Positions 57,301 through 64,000 of a DNA stretch of 64,000 nucleotides are shown piece by piece. The stretch covers positions 4,901,606-4,965,605 of the forward strand of contig NC_088305.1 in NCBI RefSeq assembly GCF_032854445.1. Direction: 5' to 3'. The position numbers were made by a program, and so were the translations under genes. Source of the DNA: Liolophura sinensis (Eukaryota > Mollusca > Polyplacophora > Chitonida > Chitonidae). Below the pieces are notes generated by a model. That model was not told the origin of the DNA. It did not search any database and saw only the letters and a list, made by a program, of their open reading frames with translations. Positions within the stretch are counted from its first letter, which is position 1. Each line of letters begins with the position of its first letter.

Positions 57301-57917
57301 TAGTGAATGTACATAAATAAACACTGCAATAAGTGCTGAAAACAAACATATTACAAATTATAACAAACAAATGATAAACTGCTATGTTTATAAAACCAAA
57401 ACCTTATAAAAGAAAATGATGAATTAATTATTCAAATACCTCTTACAGTAAAACTATGACATTAAAGATGAGTGATGGATACATTACCTGGCGCATTGGG
57501 GTCCACTGGCTCTCGTTTTGGTAGTTCCTCATGAACAGGTTTCTTTATCTCCTCTTCTTTGTCTTGGTTGAACACAGGATTAAGATTATCCACTTTGTTA
57601 TTCCTATTCAAATTGTCTAGGTTATTATTAAGATTATCATCAAATTTATTATTACCTAAATTGTCATTAACTTTTCCCACGTGTAAACTATCGTCTGCAA
57701 GAAAGTGTTCATTTTTGTGACCACCGTCCGCAAGGGGCTTATCTCCCTTGTTAGTCCTCTCACTCAAATCCCGTTTGTCGACTTCTCCAGCATTTCCTGA
57801 CGATAACGTCAGTTTGTCCTGATACGCCATCACCATGACAACCATAAACCAGGCAACGGGAATAGCAAAAATCAACTTGATGATGAGGCCACGACGTCTG
57901 CGCATTAAGCTGGCCAT
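33191..57917 (-). CDS. GALNT: Polypeptide N-acetylgalactosaminyltransferase (GALNT family), complete, with alternative exon 5
   Basis: Transfers GalNAc from UDP-GalNAc to Ser/Thr, the first step of mucin-type O-glycosylation, in the Golgi lumen. Eleven coding exons give 1923 nt, 640 residues: basic tail 1-10, transmembrane anchor about 11-32, Asn-rich stem to about 185, GT-A catalytic domain about 195-510, ricin-type lectin domain about 522-640. Visible motifs: VIVCFHNEA (210-218), [10 protein letters not shown] (240-249), the manganese motif DSH (298-300), MAGGLFSI and [11 protein letters not shown] (381-416), and SHVGH with the metal-binding His434. Lectin repeats show CVD (530-532) with QGGNQFW, CID (572-574) with KGNQEW, and a weaker CME (611-613). 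Length fits the family. The start ATG at 57917 has A at -3 and G at +4. ATTAAA at 33116-33111 is a possible polyadenylation signal. The paralog is not resolved, so the symbol is a family stem. Exon 5 exists in two versions; the coordinates span both. Confidence 0.97.
33430..33635 (+). repeat. SINE family 1, GALNT intron 10
   Basis: Plus sense, opposite to the gene: GGTCGCTGGGAGTTCAAATC (B box region), TGGGAAGGTCTGCCAGCAGC and the end GTGTGAAACACCAATCAGAT. A degenerate minus-sense relative follows at once (33632-33825), making a head-on pair. Confidence 0.85.
33632..33825 (-). repeat. SINE-like degenerate copy
   Basis: Starts ATTTGATTGGTGCTGAACAT and has ATATTTCACTTATGTGACAA and CCATCAACCTTCACC. 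It is tail to tail with the preceding SINE. Confidence 0.6.
33988..34116 (-). CDS. GALNT: GALNT exon 10: lectin repeat beta
   Basis: 129 nt with acceptor TTCAACAG|TTCTGG and donor AGAGAG|GTCAGT. It encodes [20 protein letters not shown] then [23 protein letters not shown] and KGNQEW are the second lectin repeat signature. Confidence 0.95.
34160..34802. repeat. Highly uniform 30-bp tandem array, GALNT intron 9
   Basis: About 21 copies with exact 30-bp period: GATGAGATATCTGTATACAG plus AATAGTGCTT. Units differ at three positions (GTATAC/GAATAC, AATAG/AACAG, GCAT/GCTT). Each unit holds the palindrome CTGTATACAG or its broken form. It starts about 45 bp upstream of the exon 10 acceptor. Confidence 0.99.
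35074..35178 (-). CDS. GALNT: GALNT exon 9: lectin repeat alpha
   Basis: 105 nt with acceptor TCTTCGTAG|ATAAG and donor AATCAG|GTAACT. It encodes [20 protein letters not shown] then [18 protein letters not shown] and the QGGNQ motif (continued by FW in exon 10) match the alpha repeat, whose Asp usually contacts GalNAc. Confidence 0.93.
36002..36130 (-). CDS. GALNT: GALNT exon 8: end of catalytic domain and linker
   Basis: 129 nt with acceptor CCAACAG|GGTGAC and donor GGAGAG|GTGAGT. It encodes [20 protein letters not shown], then [20 protein letters not shown]. The LRxxLKCxSFxWxxxNIYP pattern is a GALNT hallmark before the lectin domain. Confidence 0.96.
36335..36455 (-). repeat. SINE-like degenerate copy, GALNT intron 7
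   Basis: Plus view: TTATTTGATTGTTTTCTAAT, then AGAGGAAACCTGACCGC and AAACCACCAACCTTTGG, a diverged family 1 relative. Confidence 0.55.
37125..37345. repeat. Minisatellite, 12-15-bp subunits, GALNT intron 7
   Basis: Repeated GGATGCTGTGTCATGGATGC / GTGCCACAGATGCTGTG words with two longer blocks containing ATGAGCTGTTCTC. It lies about 230 bp downstream of the exon 7 donor side. Confidence 0.9.
37577..37762 (-). CDS. GALNT: GALNT exon 7: end of active site
   Basis: 186 nt, phase 0 to phase 0, with acceptor TTCCCTAG|GTATGG and donor GATTTG|GTGAGT. It encodes [20 protein letters not shown], then RKRSPY and [20 protein letters not shown]. His434 in SHVGH is the expected third metal ligand. Confidence 0.97.
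37768..38090. repeat. Minisatellite, about 25-bp unit rich in AGGTCA, GALNT intron 6
   Basis: About 12 copies of GGTCAAAGGTCAGGGGAACA-AACAA. 37777-37796 contains three AGGTCA words each spaced by one base. It starts directly upstream of the exon 7 acceptor in gene sense. Confidence 0.95.
38585..38702 (-). CDS. GALNT: GALNT exon 6: Gal/GalNAc-T motif
   Basis: 118 nt with acceptor GGTTTACAG|ATCTCC and donor TTCAGG|GTAAGT. It encodes [20 protein letters not shown] then [19 protein letters not shown] (residues 378-416), the family's second signature motif, with the catalytic-site acidic residue in WGGEN. Confidence 0.97.
39070..41930. repeat. Very long minisatellite, about 24-bp basic unit, GALNT intron 5
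   Basis: About 2.9 kb of GTGTGGAAAACAGTCAGAAC-TGTG-type units with variants GAGTGGAAAACAGCC, ATAGAAAACAGTCAG and GAGTACAGTCTG. Nested structure is seen: a block at about 40020-40320 is repeated at 40800-41040, and units of about 118 bp (ATGTATGGAAATGAGTAGGA to GAGTGGAGAACAGTAAAAAG) repeat six times or so from 41010 to 41820. Long open frames on both strands are repeat artefacts. Confidence 0.98.
42110..42850. repeat. Minisatellite, 60-bp and about 110-bp units, GALNT intron 5
   Basis: Four to five close copies of a 60-bp unit (CACATGGAGAGGTAACTTTC, ACAGAGGATCCCACTGAGTT, CAAAATCCAACCCACC) up to 42420, then longer related units with TTAAGTTCACAGATTTAGA to 42850. Confidence 0.95.
43800..44055. 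repeat. Degenerate minisatellite, about 20-bp unit, GALNT intron 5
   Basis: Loose copies of CTCAGTGATCAAGGGATAAC. Confidence 0.85.
44296..44509 (-). CDS. GALNT: GALNT alternative exon 5b (3'-proximal version)
   Basis: 214 nt with acceptor TTTGCCGCAG|GTTGG and donor TGGA|GTATGT. It encodes [36 protein letters not shown], then [19 protein letters not shown] and ISPVE. By hand count about 43 of 72 residues match exon 5a. The reading frame is open throughout and the splice sites are intact, so it looks functional rather than a decayed copy. Differences cluster in the middle and C-terminal parts. Gly349 of GGF becomes Arg, and the final Arg377 becomes Glu. Its acceptor belongs to a tandem repeat array (44510-44790). 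Confidence 0.95.
44505..44790. repeat. Tandem array (about 64-bp unit) containing the exon 5b 3' splice site
   Basis: Five copies of a unit with AACCTGCGGCAAAGACATTC, AGCAAATGCTAA and AAATCACATGCTCACA (plus view). In gene sense each carries an AG at the place of the real acceptor: 44510, then about 44575, 44647, 44712 and 44773. The real one reads CTTTGCCGCAG|GT, and the second, CTTTGCCTGCAG|GT, is at least as good. Confidence 0.9.
44985..45200 (-). repeat. Unclassified dispersed element, inverted copy
   Basis: Reverse complement of 52220-52445: AAATGACC, TGCATTTTTGGAGGCAAATA, TTTTGGTGCTGAAACTT, ATATCATCCCATGTTCTGAA, AAACACCTTTCCAAAA. Further relatives lie at 57130-57310 and 63630-63850. The class is unknown. 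Confidence 0.75.
45201..48229. other. GALNT intron between exons 5a and 5b, no further gene signal
   Basis: AT-rich intron sequence. I looked for a third copy of exon 5 (the TTTAACTGGA / GACTGGAACCT block) and found none. Confidence 0.5.
48230..49075. repeat. Minisatellite, about 30-bp and 121-bp higher-order units, downstream of exon 5a
   Basis: Basic unit CTCAACTTTTAAATGCCACT-GAAAGATGCCAC. From about 48600 to 49060 a 121-bp higher-order unit repeats about four times, each with the hairpin arm TTTAAATGTC-AATG-GACATTTAAA. It begins about 370 bp after the exon 5a donor in gene sense. Confidence 0.95.
49446..49659 (-). CDS. GALNT: GALNT alternative exon 5a (5'-proximal version)
   Basis: 214 nt with acceptor GATTTTTAG|GCTGG and donor GTCAG|GTAGAG. 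It encodes residues 306-377: [36 protein letters not shown], then [19 protein letters not shown] and ILPVR. It looks like the canonical GALNT version because it keeps GGFDW and a terminal Arg before SPTMAGG. Phase and length are identical to exon 5b, 4.9 kb downstream in gene sense. Confidence 0.96.
49790..50110 (-). repeat. SINE-like degenerate copy, GALNT intron 4
   Basis: Plus view: TTATTAGATTGATCTGGATT, ACTCAAGAATCTTTCACTTA, GGTGGAGGAAACAGGGG and a diverged head with GCTGGATTTGATCATGTAAC. Confidence 0.6.
50580..50800 (-). repeat. SINE family 1, GALNT intron 4
   Basis: Plus view: CATCCGCAGGTTGCTGGCAG, GGGAAGCCATCATGAGCTGG, ACTTGAACTCACAGTGATCA. It ends about 160 bp before exon 4. Confidence 0.8.
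50961..51125 (-). CDS. GALNT: GALNT exon 4: GT1 motif with DSH
   Basis: 165 nt with acceptor TTTTCTAG|AACAC and donor GAAG|GTATGT. It encodes [20 protein letters not shown], the [11 protein letters not shown] segment and [13 protein letters not shown]298 and H300 are the expected Mn2+ ligands. It ends in phase 1, which both exon 5 versions accept. Confidence 0.97.
51692..51858 (-). CDS. GALNT: GALNT exon 3: nucleotide-sugar binding start
   Basis: 167 nt with acceptor TTTTCCCATAG|A and donor ATGG|GTGAGT. It encodes C196 to the start of residue 251, including [20 protein letters not shown] and IILVDDFSD, the first beta strands of the GT-A fold that bind UDP. Confidence 0.97.
51955..52450 (+). 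repeat. Unclassified dispersed element, longest copy, GALNT intron 2
   Basis: Two parts: TTCAGCCTTTTCGTATGATT to AAAGTTGCTCTTTCATATGC (also at 63630-63850 and partly 60465-60600) and GACCATAAATTTCGTCAATG to GGGTCATTTAGGGTAAATTC (also 44985-45200 inverted and 57130-57310). No terminal repeats or coding region were found. Confidence 0.7.
53033..53380 (-). repeat. SINE family 2, full-length, GALNT intron 2
   Basis: On minus: head GGCCCCGATAGCATAGTTGG, GGGTCAATCCTGGATCGAGT, then body, TCATATGACTGAGTAATTGT and the end CCCAAGCACTCACTTATG. It has the gene's sense. Confidence 0.88.
53871..54070. other. Assembly gap (200 N)
   Basis: Exactly 200 N, so a scaffolding placeholder of unknown true size. 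It lies in GALNT intron 2 between exons 3 and 2, so no coding sequence is lost, because the flanking exons splice in frame. Confidence 0.99.
54445..54725 (-). repeat. SINE family 1 plus adjoining fragment, GALNT intron 2
   Basis: Plus view: (TTTA)n then TTGATTGGTGTTTTAGGTCG, GCCAGCATTATGATGGGAGG, GTCAGCATGAGCTGGACTGC; then a second partial run (CCCATGACCATTTGCAGGTT to CCTGCATGAGCTGACC), like part of another copy. Confidence 0.85.
54958..55111 (-). CDS. GALNT: GALNT exon 2: end of stem, entry to catalytic domain
   Basis: 154 nt with acceptor TTGGCAG|GAGAG and donor AAGGA|GTGAGT. It encodes [20 protein letters not shown], then [20 protein letters not shown]. The FNxYxSDxIxLxRSLPDxR stretch is a GALNT family hallmark just before the glycosyltransferase fold. 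Confidence 0.96.
56230..56397 (+). repeat. SINE family 1, GALNT intron 1
   Basis: GGCCGTACTTGGGAAGGTTT, GTGGGTTTCCCACGGGCTTT, GCAAAACACCAATCAAATAA followed by an (AAAT)n tail. Plus sense, opposite to the gene; the head is missing. Confidence 0.9.
57130..57310 (+). repeat. Unclassified dispersed element copy, GALNT intron 1
   Basis: AAATGACATAAATTTTTGCC, AATTGAGTTCTACTG and TTTCAGCACCAACAATATT match the second part of the element at 51955-52450. Confidence 0.65.
57488..57917 (-). CDS. GALNT: GALNT exon 1: cytosolic tail, membrane anchor, stem
   Basis: Residues 1-143 plus one base; donor GCGCCAG|GTAATG. It starts [10 protein letters not shown], followed by about 22 hydrophobic residues with no cleavage site expected, which is type II topology. 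The stem is charged, then Asn-rich (15 Asn between residues 84 and 117, in DNLN-like repeats), then acidic/basic. A two-codon upstream ORF (ATG-ATA-TAG) lies in the likely 5' leader near 58050. Confidence 0.93.
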
Positions 57918-59214
57918 CGTGAAAGAAGGTTCTGGGTTGTTTTTTTTGTTTTTTTTAAAAAAAGTTGCTAGAATCACAGATAAGCTCAATTCGCCTGTCT
58001 TCGATGTGGTCTCTCAGCGATAGCGCGCTTTGCTAGTGTGGAGAGGTCACCACAGACTATATCATCTTCTCTCCTCAGGTAATCGTTACTGGTCAATCAA
58101 ACAGAGGAAAATCCTCACCAGGTGTAGCTTCATGTCACACTAGATCAGCAGCCATCATGATCTCCTTCCTCTCTCACACTTCATCACAATTGCAAATCTG
58201 GCGAAGAAAAAAGATGAACGAGAATTGATCACTCCTATCATAAGTCCATATGTATATCATAAGGGGATGATCACAGCTCAGCTATGTCAGGAGCTGTCTT
58301 CACTGAGACACAATTGTCCTCATGCAGGCTTTATCAGCAAAAAGTCCTTCCTGCTAAATGTATGTATCAGATTGAGAGAACTTATTTTTTTCTTCATTTT
58401 TAACATTAGGCTCCTTTCCATTCTGCACAACTGCATAATAAATCACATCCATATACAGATGTTAACAAGTAGCTACATGTAGATATTAGCAGGTCAGAAT
58501 CCACACATTTAGGAAAAGGACCTGTGCAAACACAATTGGGAAAAATCTAAAGGTGGAGAAAACAAAAAATCAAAAAAAAATACTAAAGATCATATTTACA
58601 CATAACTTTTAATGCTCTTTCATCTGATTTTGGTACCATTTTTAATTTTTTCTTCTCCTTTAACGCTTAACTACATGGTGGTTGTGGTGGTGGTGGAGGG
58701 GGGTTACTGAGGATTTCAAGTACGTAATTTTAAGTACTGTGTACTTTACAGTTACCTCATCTTTAAGTTAGGTTACATACGTTCAATAAAAATTAATGAA
58801 TGCACATTTAAGTAAATTAAAATGAAATGTGCAAACCATCATTATACAATGTACCTTCCCCATCCCCAAAGCTCAAACAATTAATTGAGAGGTGTGCATG
58901 TCTGGCACTTGGATCATGGAGCGATCTTACACATAAGTCAAAACTTCAGTCATTTAATTTGGTATGTTCCTTTCTGTTGTTTTATCTGAAATTTGATGTA
59001 AAATAACTTGCTTACAAATTATGCTTGCCAAGCAAAATTATGACCTTGTGATACAAGAAACAATTTTAAAGTGACTTGAAATTTTGACTTAAGTATAACA
59101 ATGCTTTGTTATCCTGAGGCCTGAAGTGTATATTTTTGGAAATTAATCCAGAATAGGGACATGTGTAGCTGCAAAATGAGAAACACATCATTGGGAAGGA
59201 GACAAAATATTGGC
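57918..59214 (-). other. 5' flank of GALNT
   Basis: Probable 5' leader next to the start codon; no TATA box or clear transcription start is recognisable. The rest is AT-rich with a GGTGGTTGTGGTGGTGGT stretch near 58680. Confidence 0.4.
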
Positions 59215-59520
59215 TCTTGAGTGAATGAGTGCTTGGGGTTTAACGTCGTACTTAACAATTTTTCAGTCATATGACGACGAAGGAATCCTTAGAGTGCATG
59301 TAATGTGCCACCTTGTTGTACAAAGGCAAGTAAGCCACGCCACAAAAGCCCTTATACTGATACGGGTCAACCAGTTGTTGCACTATCCCCTTAATGATGA
59401 GCACCAAGCAAGGAGATACAACTTCCTCTTTGAAGGTCTTAGGTGTGACTCGACTCAGGATTGACCCTGAATCTATCGCCTCCCGAAGTGGACATTCTAT
59501 CAACTGTGGTATCGGGATTG
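59215..59520 (-). repeat. SINE family 2, internally deleted
   Basis: Plus view: GAGTGCTTGGGGTTTAACGT, CAGTCATATGACGACGAAGG, TAGGTGTGACTCGACTCAGG, ATTGACCCTGAATC. About 50 bp of the body are missing compared with 53033-53380. Confidence 0.88.
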
Positions 59521-59704
59521 GTTACTGGCTCTTGAAGCATTGGTACGTGTAGATTATGCACTGAATAGTCGAACTATTTGAGCTTCGATTTTGTGAAATT
59601 CTAGTCCTATACACCATTTTATCCTTCGTATTTTAGGTTTCATGATATATACTTTTCTTTAACACAAAATTTTCTCAAAGAAAAGCTCTTTCCACAGTGA
59701 TAAA

Positions 59705-60425
59705 GTTGACCATCCACCAGCTAAAGGGTGCCAGCTGAAGACTATTGCCTCACTGGAAAGATTGGCCCCATTAACCCGCTAAATGGTGCCAGCTGAAGAC
59801 TATTGCCACATTGGTAAGATTGGCCCAATCCACCCGCTAAAGGGTGCCAGCTGAAGACTATTGCCACACTGGAAAGATTGGCCCCATCCACCAGCTAAAG
59901 GGTGCCAGCTGAAGACTACTGCCACACTGGTAAGATTGGCCCCCATCCACCAGCTAAAGGGTGCCAGCTGAAGACTACTGCCACACTGGTAAGATTGGCC
60001 CCCATCCACCAGCTAAAGGGTGCCAGCTGAAGACTATTGCCTCACTGGAAAGATTGGCCCCATTAACCCGCTAAATGGTGCCAGCTGAAGACTATTGCCA
60101 CATTGGTAAGATTGGCCCAATCCACCCGCTAAAGGGTGCCAGCTGAAGACTATTGCCACACTGGAAAGATTGGCCCCATCCACCAGCTAAAGGGTGCCAG
60201 CTGAAGACTACTGCCACACTGGTAAGATTGGCCCCCATCCACCAGCTAAAGGGTGCCAGCTGAAGACTACTGCCACACTGGTAAGATTGGCCCCCATCCA
60301 CCTGCTAAAGGGTGCCAGCTGAAGACTACTGCCACACTGGTAAGATTGGCCCCCATCCACCAGCTAAAGGGTGCCAGCTGAAGACTACTGCCACACTGGT
60401 AAGATTGGCCCCATCCACCAGTCAA
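59705..60425. repeat. Minisatellite, 58-59-bp unit, about 12 copies
   Basis: The unit holds CACCAGCTAAAGGGTGCCAG, CTGAAGACTACTGCCACACT and GGTAAGATTGGCCCCCATC. A block of five units is repeated almost exactly 292 bp further, so the frames at 59800-60009 and 60092-60301 encode the same 69 residues. Confidence 0.98.
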
Positions 60426-63400
60426 AGGGGGAAAACTAATTACTATAAAGCCTTAGTCTAGTTCTTCAACTTTCCACATGTTTGCAGGGTGTTTATTCCA
60501 GCATATTCTGTGTTGACTGATAAAATTATACTTTTGTGAAACCCTGAAACTTTTATCAAACAGCAATACTTTCATGCAGGCCATGGCAAGCTATCAGCAT
60601 GGATTTTGAAATCATGTCATTGACATTTTTGATCCTTCTAGTGGAGAAATTTATGTTTTCCTGTAGAGCCTGAAATAAAGCTAGCTCTCTCAAAATTTCT
60701 GCAGTCTCAATGCTACACTTGATCCAATCATGTTTAATTCCCTAACAGGGCTGTTAAAGTTGAATTAGGATCCACCCTGATCACCTTACCCAACCCCACG
60801 TCTAAAACCATCAAGACTGCTAATGTGACATACGCTAAAACCAATTCATTTCAAGATGGCCAATACACAATGTTCAGCAATACAAGTCTACAAACTACTA
60901 ATACTACAGGAAATTAAGCCTGCACTTTTGCAAAAGCAGCCTTCAGTACAGAGATTATCTGTCAGAATGCAGTAGTCAGGGTACAGCCATATCAACCAGT
61001 GAACCTAACTGTCCCACCTTCACCCCAGAGCCCCGAATTTGGAGGACAAATACCACCGATTGACAAACCCCTCTGAGGTCACATTCCGCACACAAGTCTA
61101 AGTGTTTTCTTTGTCTGTGCAGCGTTTATACAGAAGCCACGTATTCCATGCTTAACCCCACAAAGATTAAAATAAAATAAAAAACAAAAAAAAAACAGGC
61201 TGGTCAGAAATATGAAACCTTCAAAAGCTAACATTCCAGACAGGAATGGAAAATGATTTAAACTTGCTCCAAGTGCAGTGATCTTGCACTTCAGGCAGCT
61301 CGCTAAGCCACTGTGGCTCAGGCCTGACAACCAAGAAAGGTCCGTAACAAAAAAACAAACAAAAAAATAAAAAAATGCAAGAGCTGAAGGCATGATATTT
61401 CCGCAGGGCTAACAACAAGTTTGCCTGCTCCGTGAGCCTGTCAAAGAGATGTTCAGGACGATGGGGCTCTGACAATCACTGAATCCATTACTCATGACGG
61501 CGGAAACCTCGTTCCAAGGAAATTGCGGCACTTTGAGCGTTTCCAGATACAATGAGCACGAGTTATTCTTCAGGACCTGGTTTAATACAGAAACTTAATA
61601 AACAATGTTTGTCTGCTGCTTCACACCTCTCCGCAAACCACTTCGCTATCCTTCAGTTACTTCCACCACCTTCACTATTCCCCCACCCCATCACAAACCC
61701 AGCCTGGCTTGCACATCCCAATCAATACCAATTGAGTGAATTGCACTATCGCAGCAAAACGGCCCTAAAAAGCAGCCCATTAGTTACTCCTGTACAACAT
61801 CAACGATCTATCTCTGATTTTTTCCTTTTGCAGACTCTCATCCTCTGTTCATTGCTTTTTTTTTCTTTTCCATTCTTTGTTTAGCATGGGAATTAAGTGT
61901 TCAGCAAAGGAAGTGTTTTGGTTTTAGGACACAAAGATAAATTGTTCTGCAGTAAATCCCTAACAGGTCACAGTCCATAGTAAGCCACAAATTTAAAGTC
62001 CAAGCCAAGCATTTAATACCCATGTGGAGTACGCCACTGAAACCAGTGATTCCACAAGCCTTAAACAAAAAGTTGCATGCAAAGTTATCCAGTACACCTT
62101 CTACTGATACACAGGAGCATCAACATACAGTATTTCCAGGGCAACAGACTCCTAATTGAAGTTCCCACTGAACTGATGACAGAAAAGCTTTTTCGAGAAC
62201 TCTGAAGAACCCATAGGTAACAATCTGTTTTCTCAGCCTACTCAAGGACCCATTCAAACCACTGCTATTTTGAAAGCTTACATGTATTTACTGATCCATT
62301 TTGAACGTAATACAATACAAGTATGATATGTTTTTTTAATATGGAATAATCTTTTTAGGACTTATCCTAAAATTTAAATTCATTTTCAAGGACTTTCAAC
62401 AAACTTCAAATACTTTCAAGAACTCCAAGGACCCCTGATAAGCCTGCAGATACCAACAGAAAGGACACATAAGCATACGACAAAGTCTGCACAATTAATA
62501 ACAGAGAAAAATGAACCTAAACACTGCCTGGATGGTTACTATGACAGTTTATGTTCATGAATATGCAGAATAATTTACATCACTCTGCTACCCAATAGGA
62601 TTTATTTATTTATTCATGTTTAATTCCCTCACAACTTTAAAGACAATCTCACTTACTAACATTGACAAGTTACAACACTGAAATAAGGTGCATGGATGGG
62701 AGAAACTGAGGATCCACACTCCACCCCACCCCAAATGGGTGGGGGAGGGCGATTACATGAATATACACATCACATAACACATTCCTTCACACACTTCAAT
62801 GTCACTTCAACCAAGAATTTAGCCTTCCACATATTACAGGCTATATGTCCTTAGAATATCCCTTTGTACACCCAGCTCATCATAAACCAATATGTACTTC
62901 ATAGGTAGTACATACTGACCACGGGGCATACACATCACACGTGGTCTCTATAGGCCTACACGTGTTCATGTAAATCTCTGTCAGTTTGCTCTTGGAAAAT
63001 AAACAGTTCTCACAGCTATAATTTTGGCAGACGTGATCTTCCCAAAAGACTTTACTCCACCTTCTCTACCCTAATAGCCTGTGACACCCAGACAAATTCA
63101 TTAATGTTGTTTCCTCATGCAAAAGACAGAGTATGTACCGCTAATCTCGGTTAAAGAGAAACAAAAACAAGTACACGGTACCATGCAATTCATACAGGTA
63201 CATTGTACATGTACCTATACGTAGTTCCTTTCCGTGAATGACAAATTTAAATTTTTTAAAATGGACAGTCATCATTTACATATACATGCATATATTTGTA
63301 TACATCTTCTTTAAATGGCTAAAATGGACAGTCAGTATTTATACACTTTTTCTCAGATGTGTTTTTTCTCAGTTTCCTAAACAAATGAAGTATACCACTT

Positions 63401-63629
63401 GTGACTGACAGCCAGACACAGTATCATTGGTTTCTGAAATTGTTGCTAAGGCTTTGTCAACTAGAACTCTGTAGAAGATAAAACCAGAAACAAAACCTAA
63501 TGTCCTTATGTAATTACAAGTGGGAGTTATCAGTTCTGAAGCATTTCCACACATAATTTTCATGAATAAAACAGAAAAATTGTCTGTTAGACAACAGGGC
63601 TCACATTTATTTCATAAAGTAATACTGTA
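60426..63629. other. No gene recognised
   Basis: AT-rich flank. A partial copy of the 51955 element lies at 60465-60600. No exon with family resemblance on either strand. Confidence 0.5.
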
Positions 63630-63850
63630 ATTCTCCAACCTGCTTTGCATGTTCAATGTTTATTTAAGCATATTCTGAAGACATTATTATCTGTCGGGTG
63701 AAAAAAAAAAAACTTTTTGTGAAGCCCTGACCTTTGACAATCCAACCAATGTAGATTTGTGTCCAAGATCATATTAAAATATGAATAAATAGCACTGAAA
63801 GTTGCTCTTTCACATGCAAAAAGGTTGAGGAATTGGGTAAATCACATTAT
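63630..63850 (+). repeat. Unclassified dispersed element copy
   Basis: TTATTTAAGCATATTCTGAA, TTTTTGTGAAGCCCTGACC, AATCCAACCAATG and GAAAGTTGCTCTTTCACATG match the first part of 51955-52450. Confidence 0.7.
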
Positions 63851-64000
63851 AAATATATGCATATATTAAAGTCACAAATCATATGTTAAATGTAACAGAA
63901 GTATAAACAGGATGTTAAAAGCTTTCTGTTTTAACAAGCTTATTATTCCTTCAGGTTTGGGACTTTGAAGACAGTTAACAATCGGTGAATCCACCAGAGA

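Larger units (their letters stand above)
55112..57487. other. GALNT intron 1
   Basis: No exon-like sequence. Contains a G run (56027-56042) and repeats listed separately. Confidence 0.7.

Overview
This window is animal nuclear DNA, most likely from a marine mollusc or another lophotrochozoan. The evidence is AT-rich sequence, GT-AG introns, long stretches without genes, many tandem minisatellites and (AT)n tracts, and many copies of two tRNA-derived SINE-like families of a kind I associate with mollusc genomes. There is no bacterial, phage, CRISPR or rRNA content. The species assignment is inference.

Two protein-coding genes can be reconstructed exon by exon, both on the minus strand. (1) Positions 10273 down to 1645 hold the 5' part (five coding exons, about 228 residues) of a K+-dependent Na+/Ca2+ exchanger (NCKX, SLC24 family). 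It has a signal-anchor exon and the alpha-1 ion-binding repeat, and continues off the left edge. One exon carries an extra base next to its upstream 3' splice site. (2) Positions 57917 down to 33191 hold a complete UDP-GalNAc:polypeptide N-acetylgalactosaminyltransferase (GALNT family): 11 coding positions, 640 residues, with a cytosolic tail, transmembrane anchor, Asn-rich stem, GT-A catalytic domain and C-terminal ricin-like lectin domain. Every junction is GT-AG and every phase matches.

The most interesting object is in the GALNT gene. Position five exists as two homologous exons (49446-49659 and 44296-44509), both 214 nt and in identical phase. They encode alternative versions of the same 72-residue catalytic-domain segment. 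Because 214 is not a multiple of three, using both or neither creates an early stop, so the reading frame itself makes them mutually exclusive. The 3' splice site of the second version lies inside a tandem array of about 64-bp units that repeats the acceptor sequence about five times.

Layout: 1-10.4 kb, SLC24 exons, introns and SINEs; 10.4-33.1 kb, no recognisable gene, filled with tandem arrays (12.7, 15-16.7, 21-22, 23, 28-29.7 and 31-31.9 kb), SINEs and microsatellites; 33.2-57.9 kb, the GALNT gene, whose introns hold arrays at 34.2, 37.1, 37.8, 39-41.9, 42.1, 43.8, 44.5 and 48.2-49.1 kb and a 200-N assembly gap; 58-64 kb, upstream flank with a 58-59-bp array and SINEs. The two proteins act in different places (surface or organelle ion exchange versus Golgi mucin-type O-glycosylation), and I see no functional link beyond adjacency.
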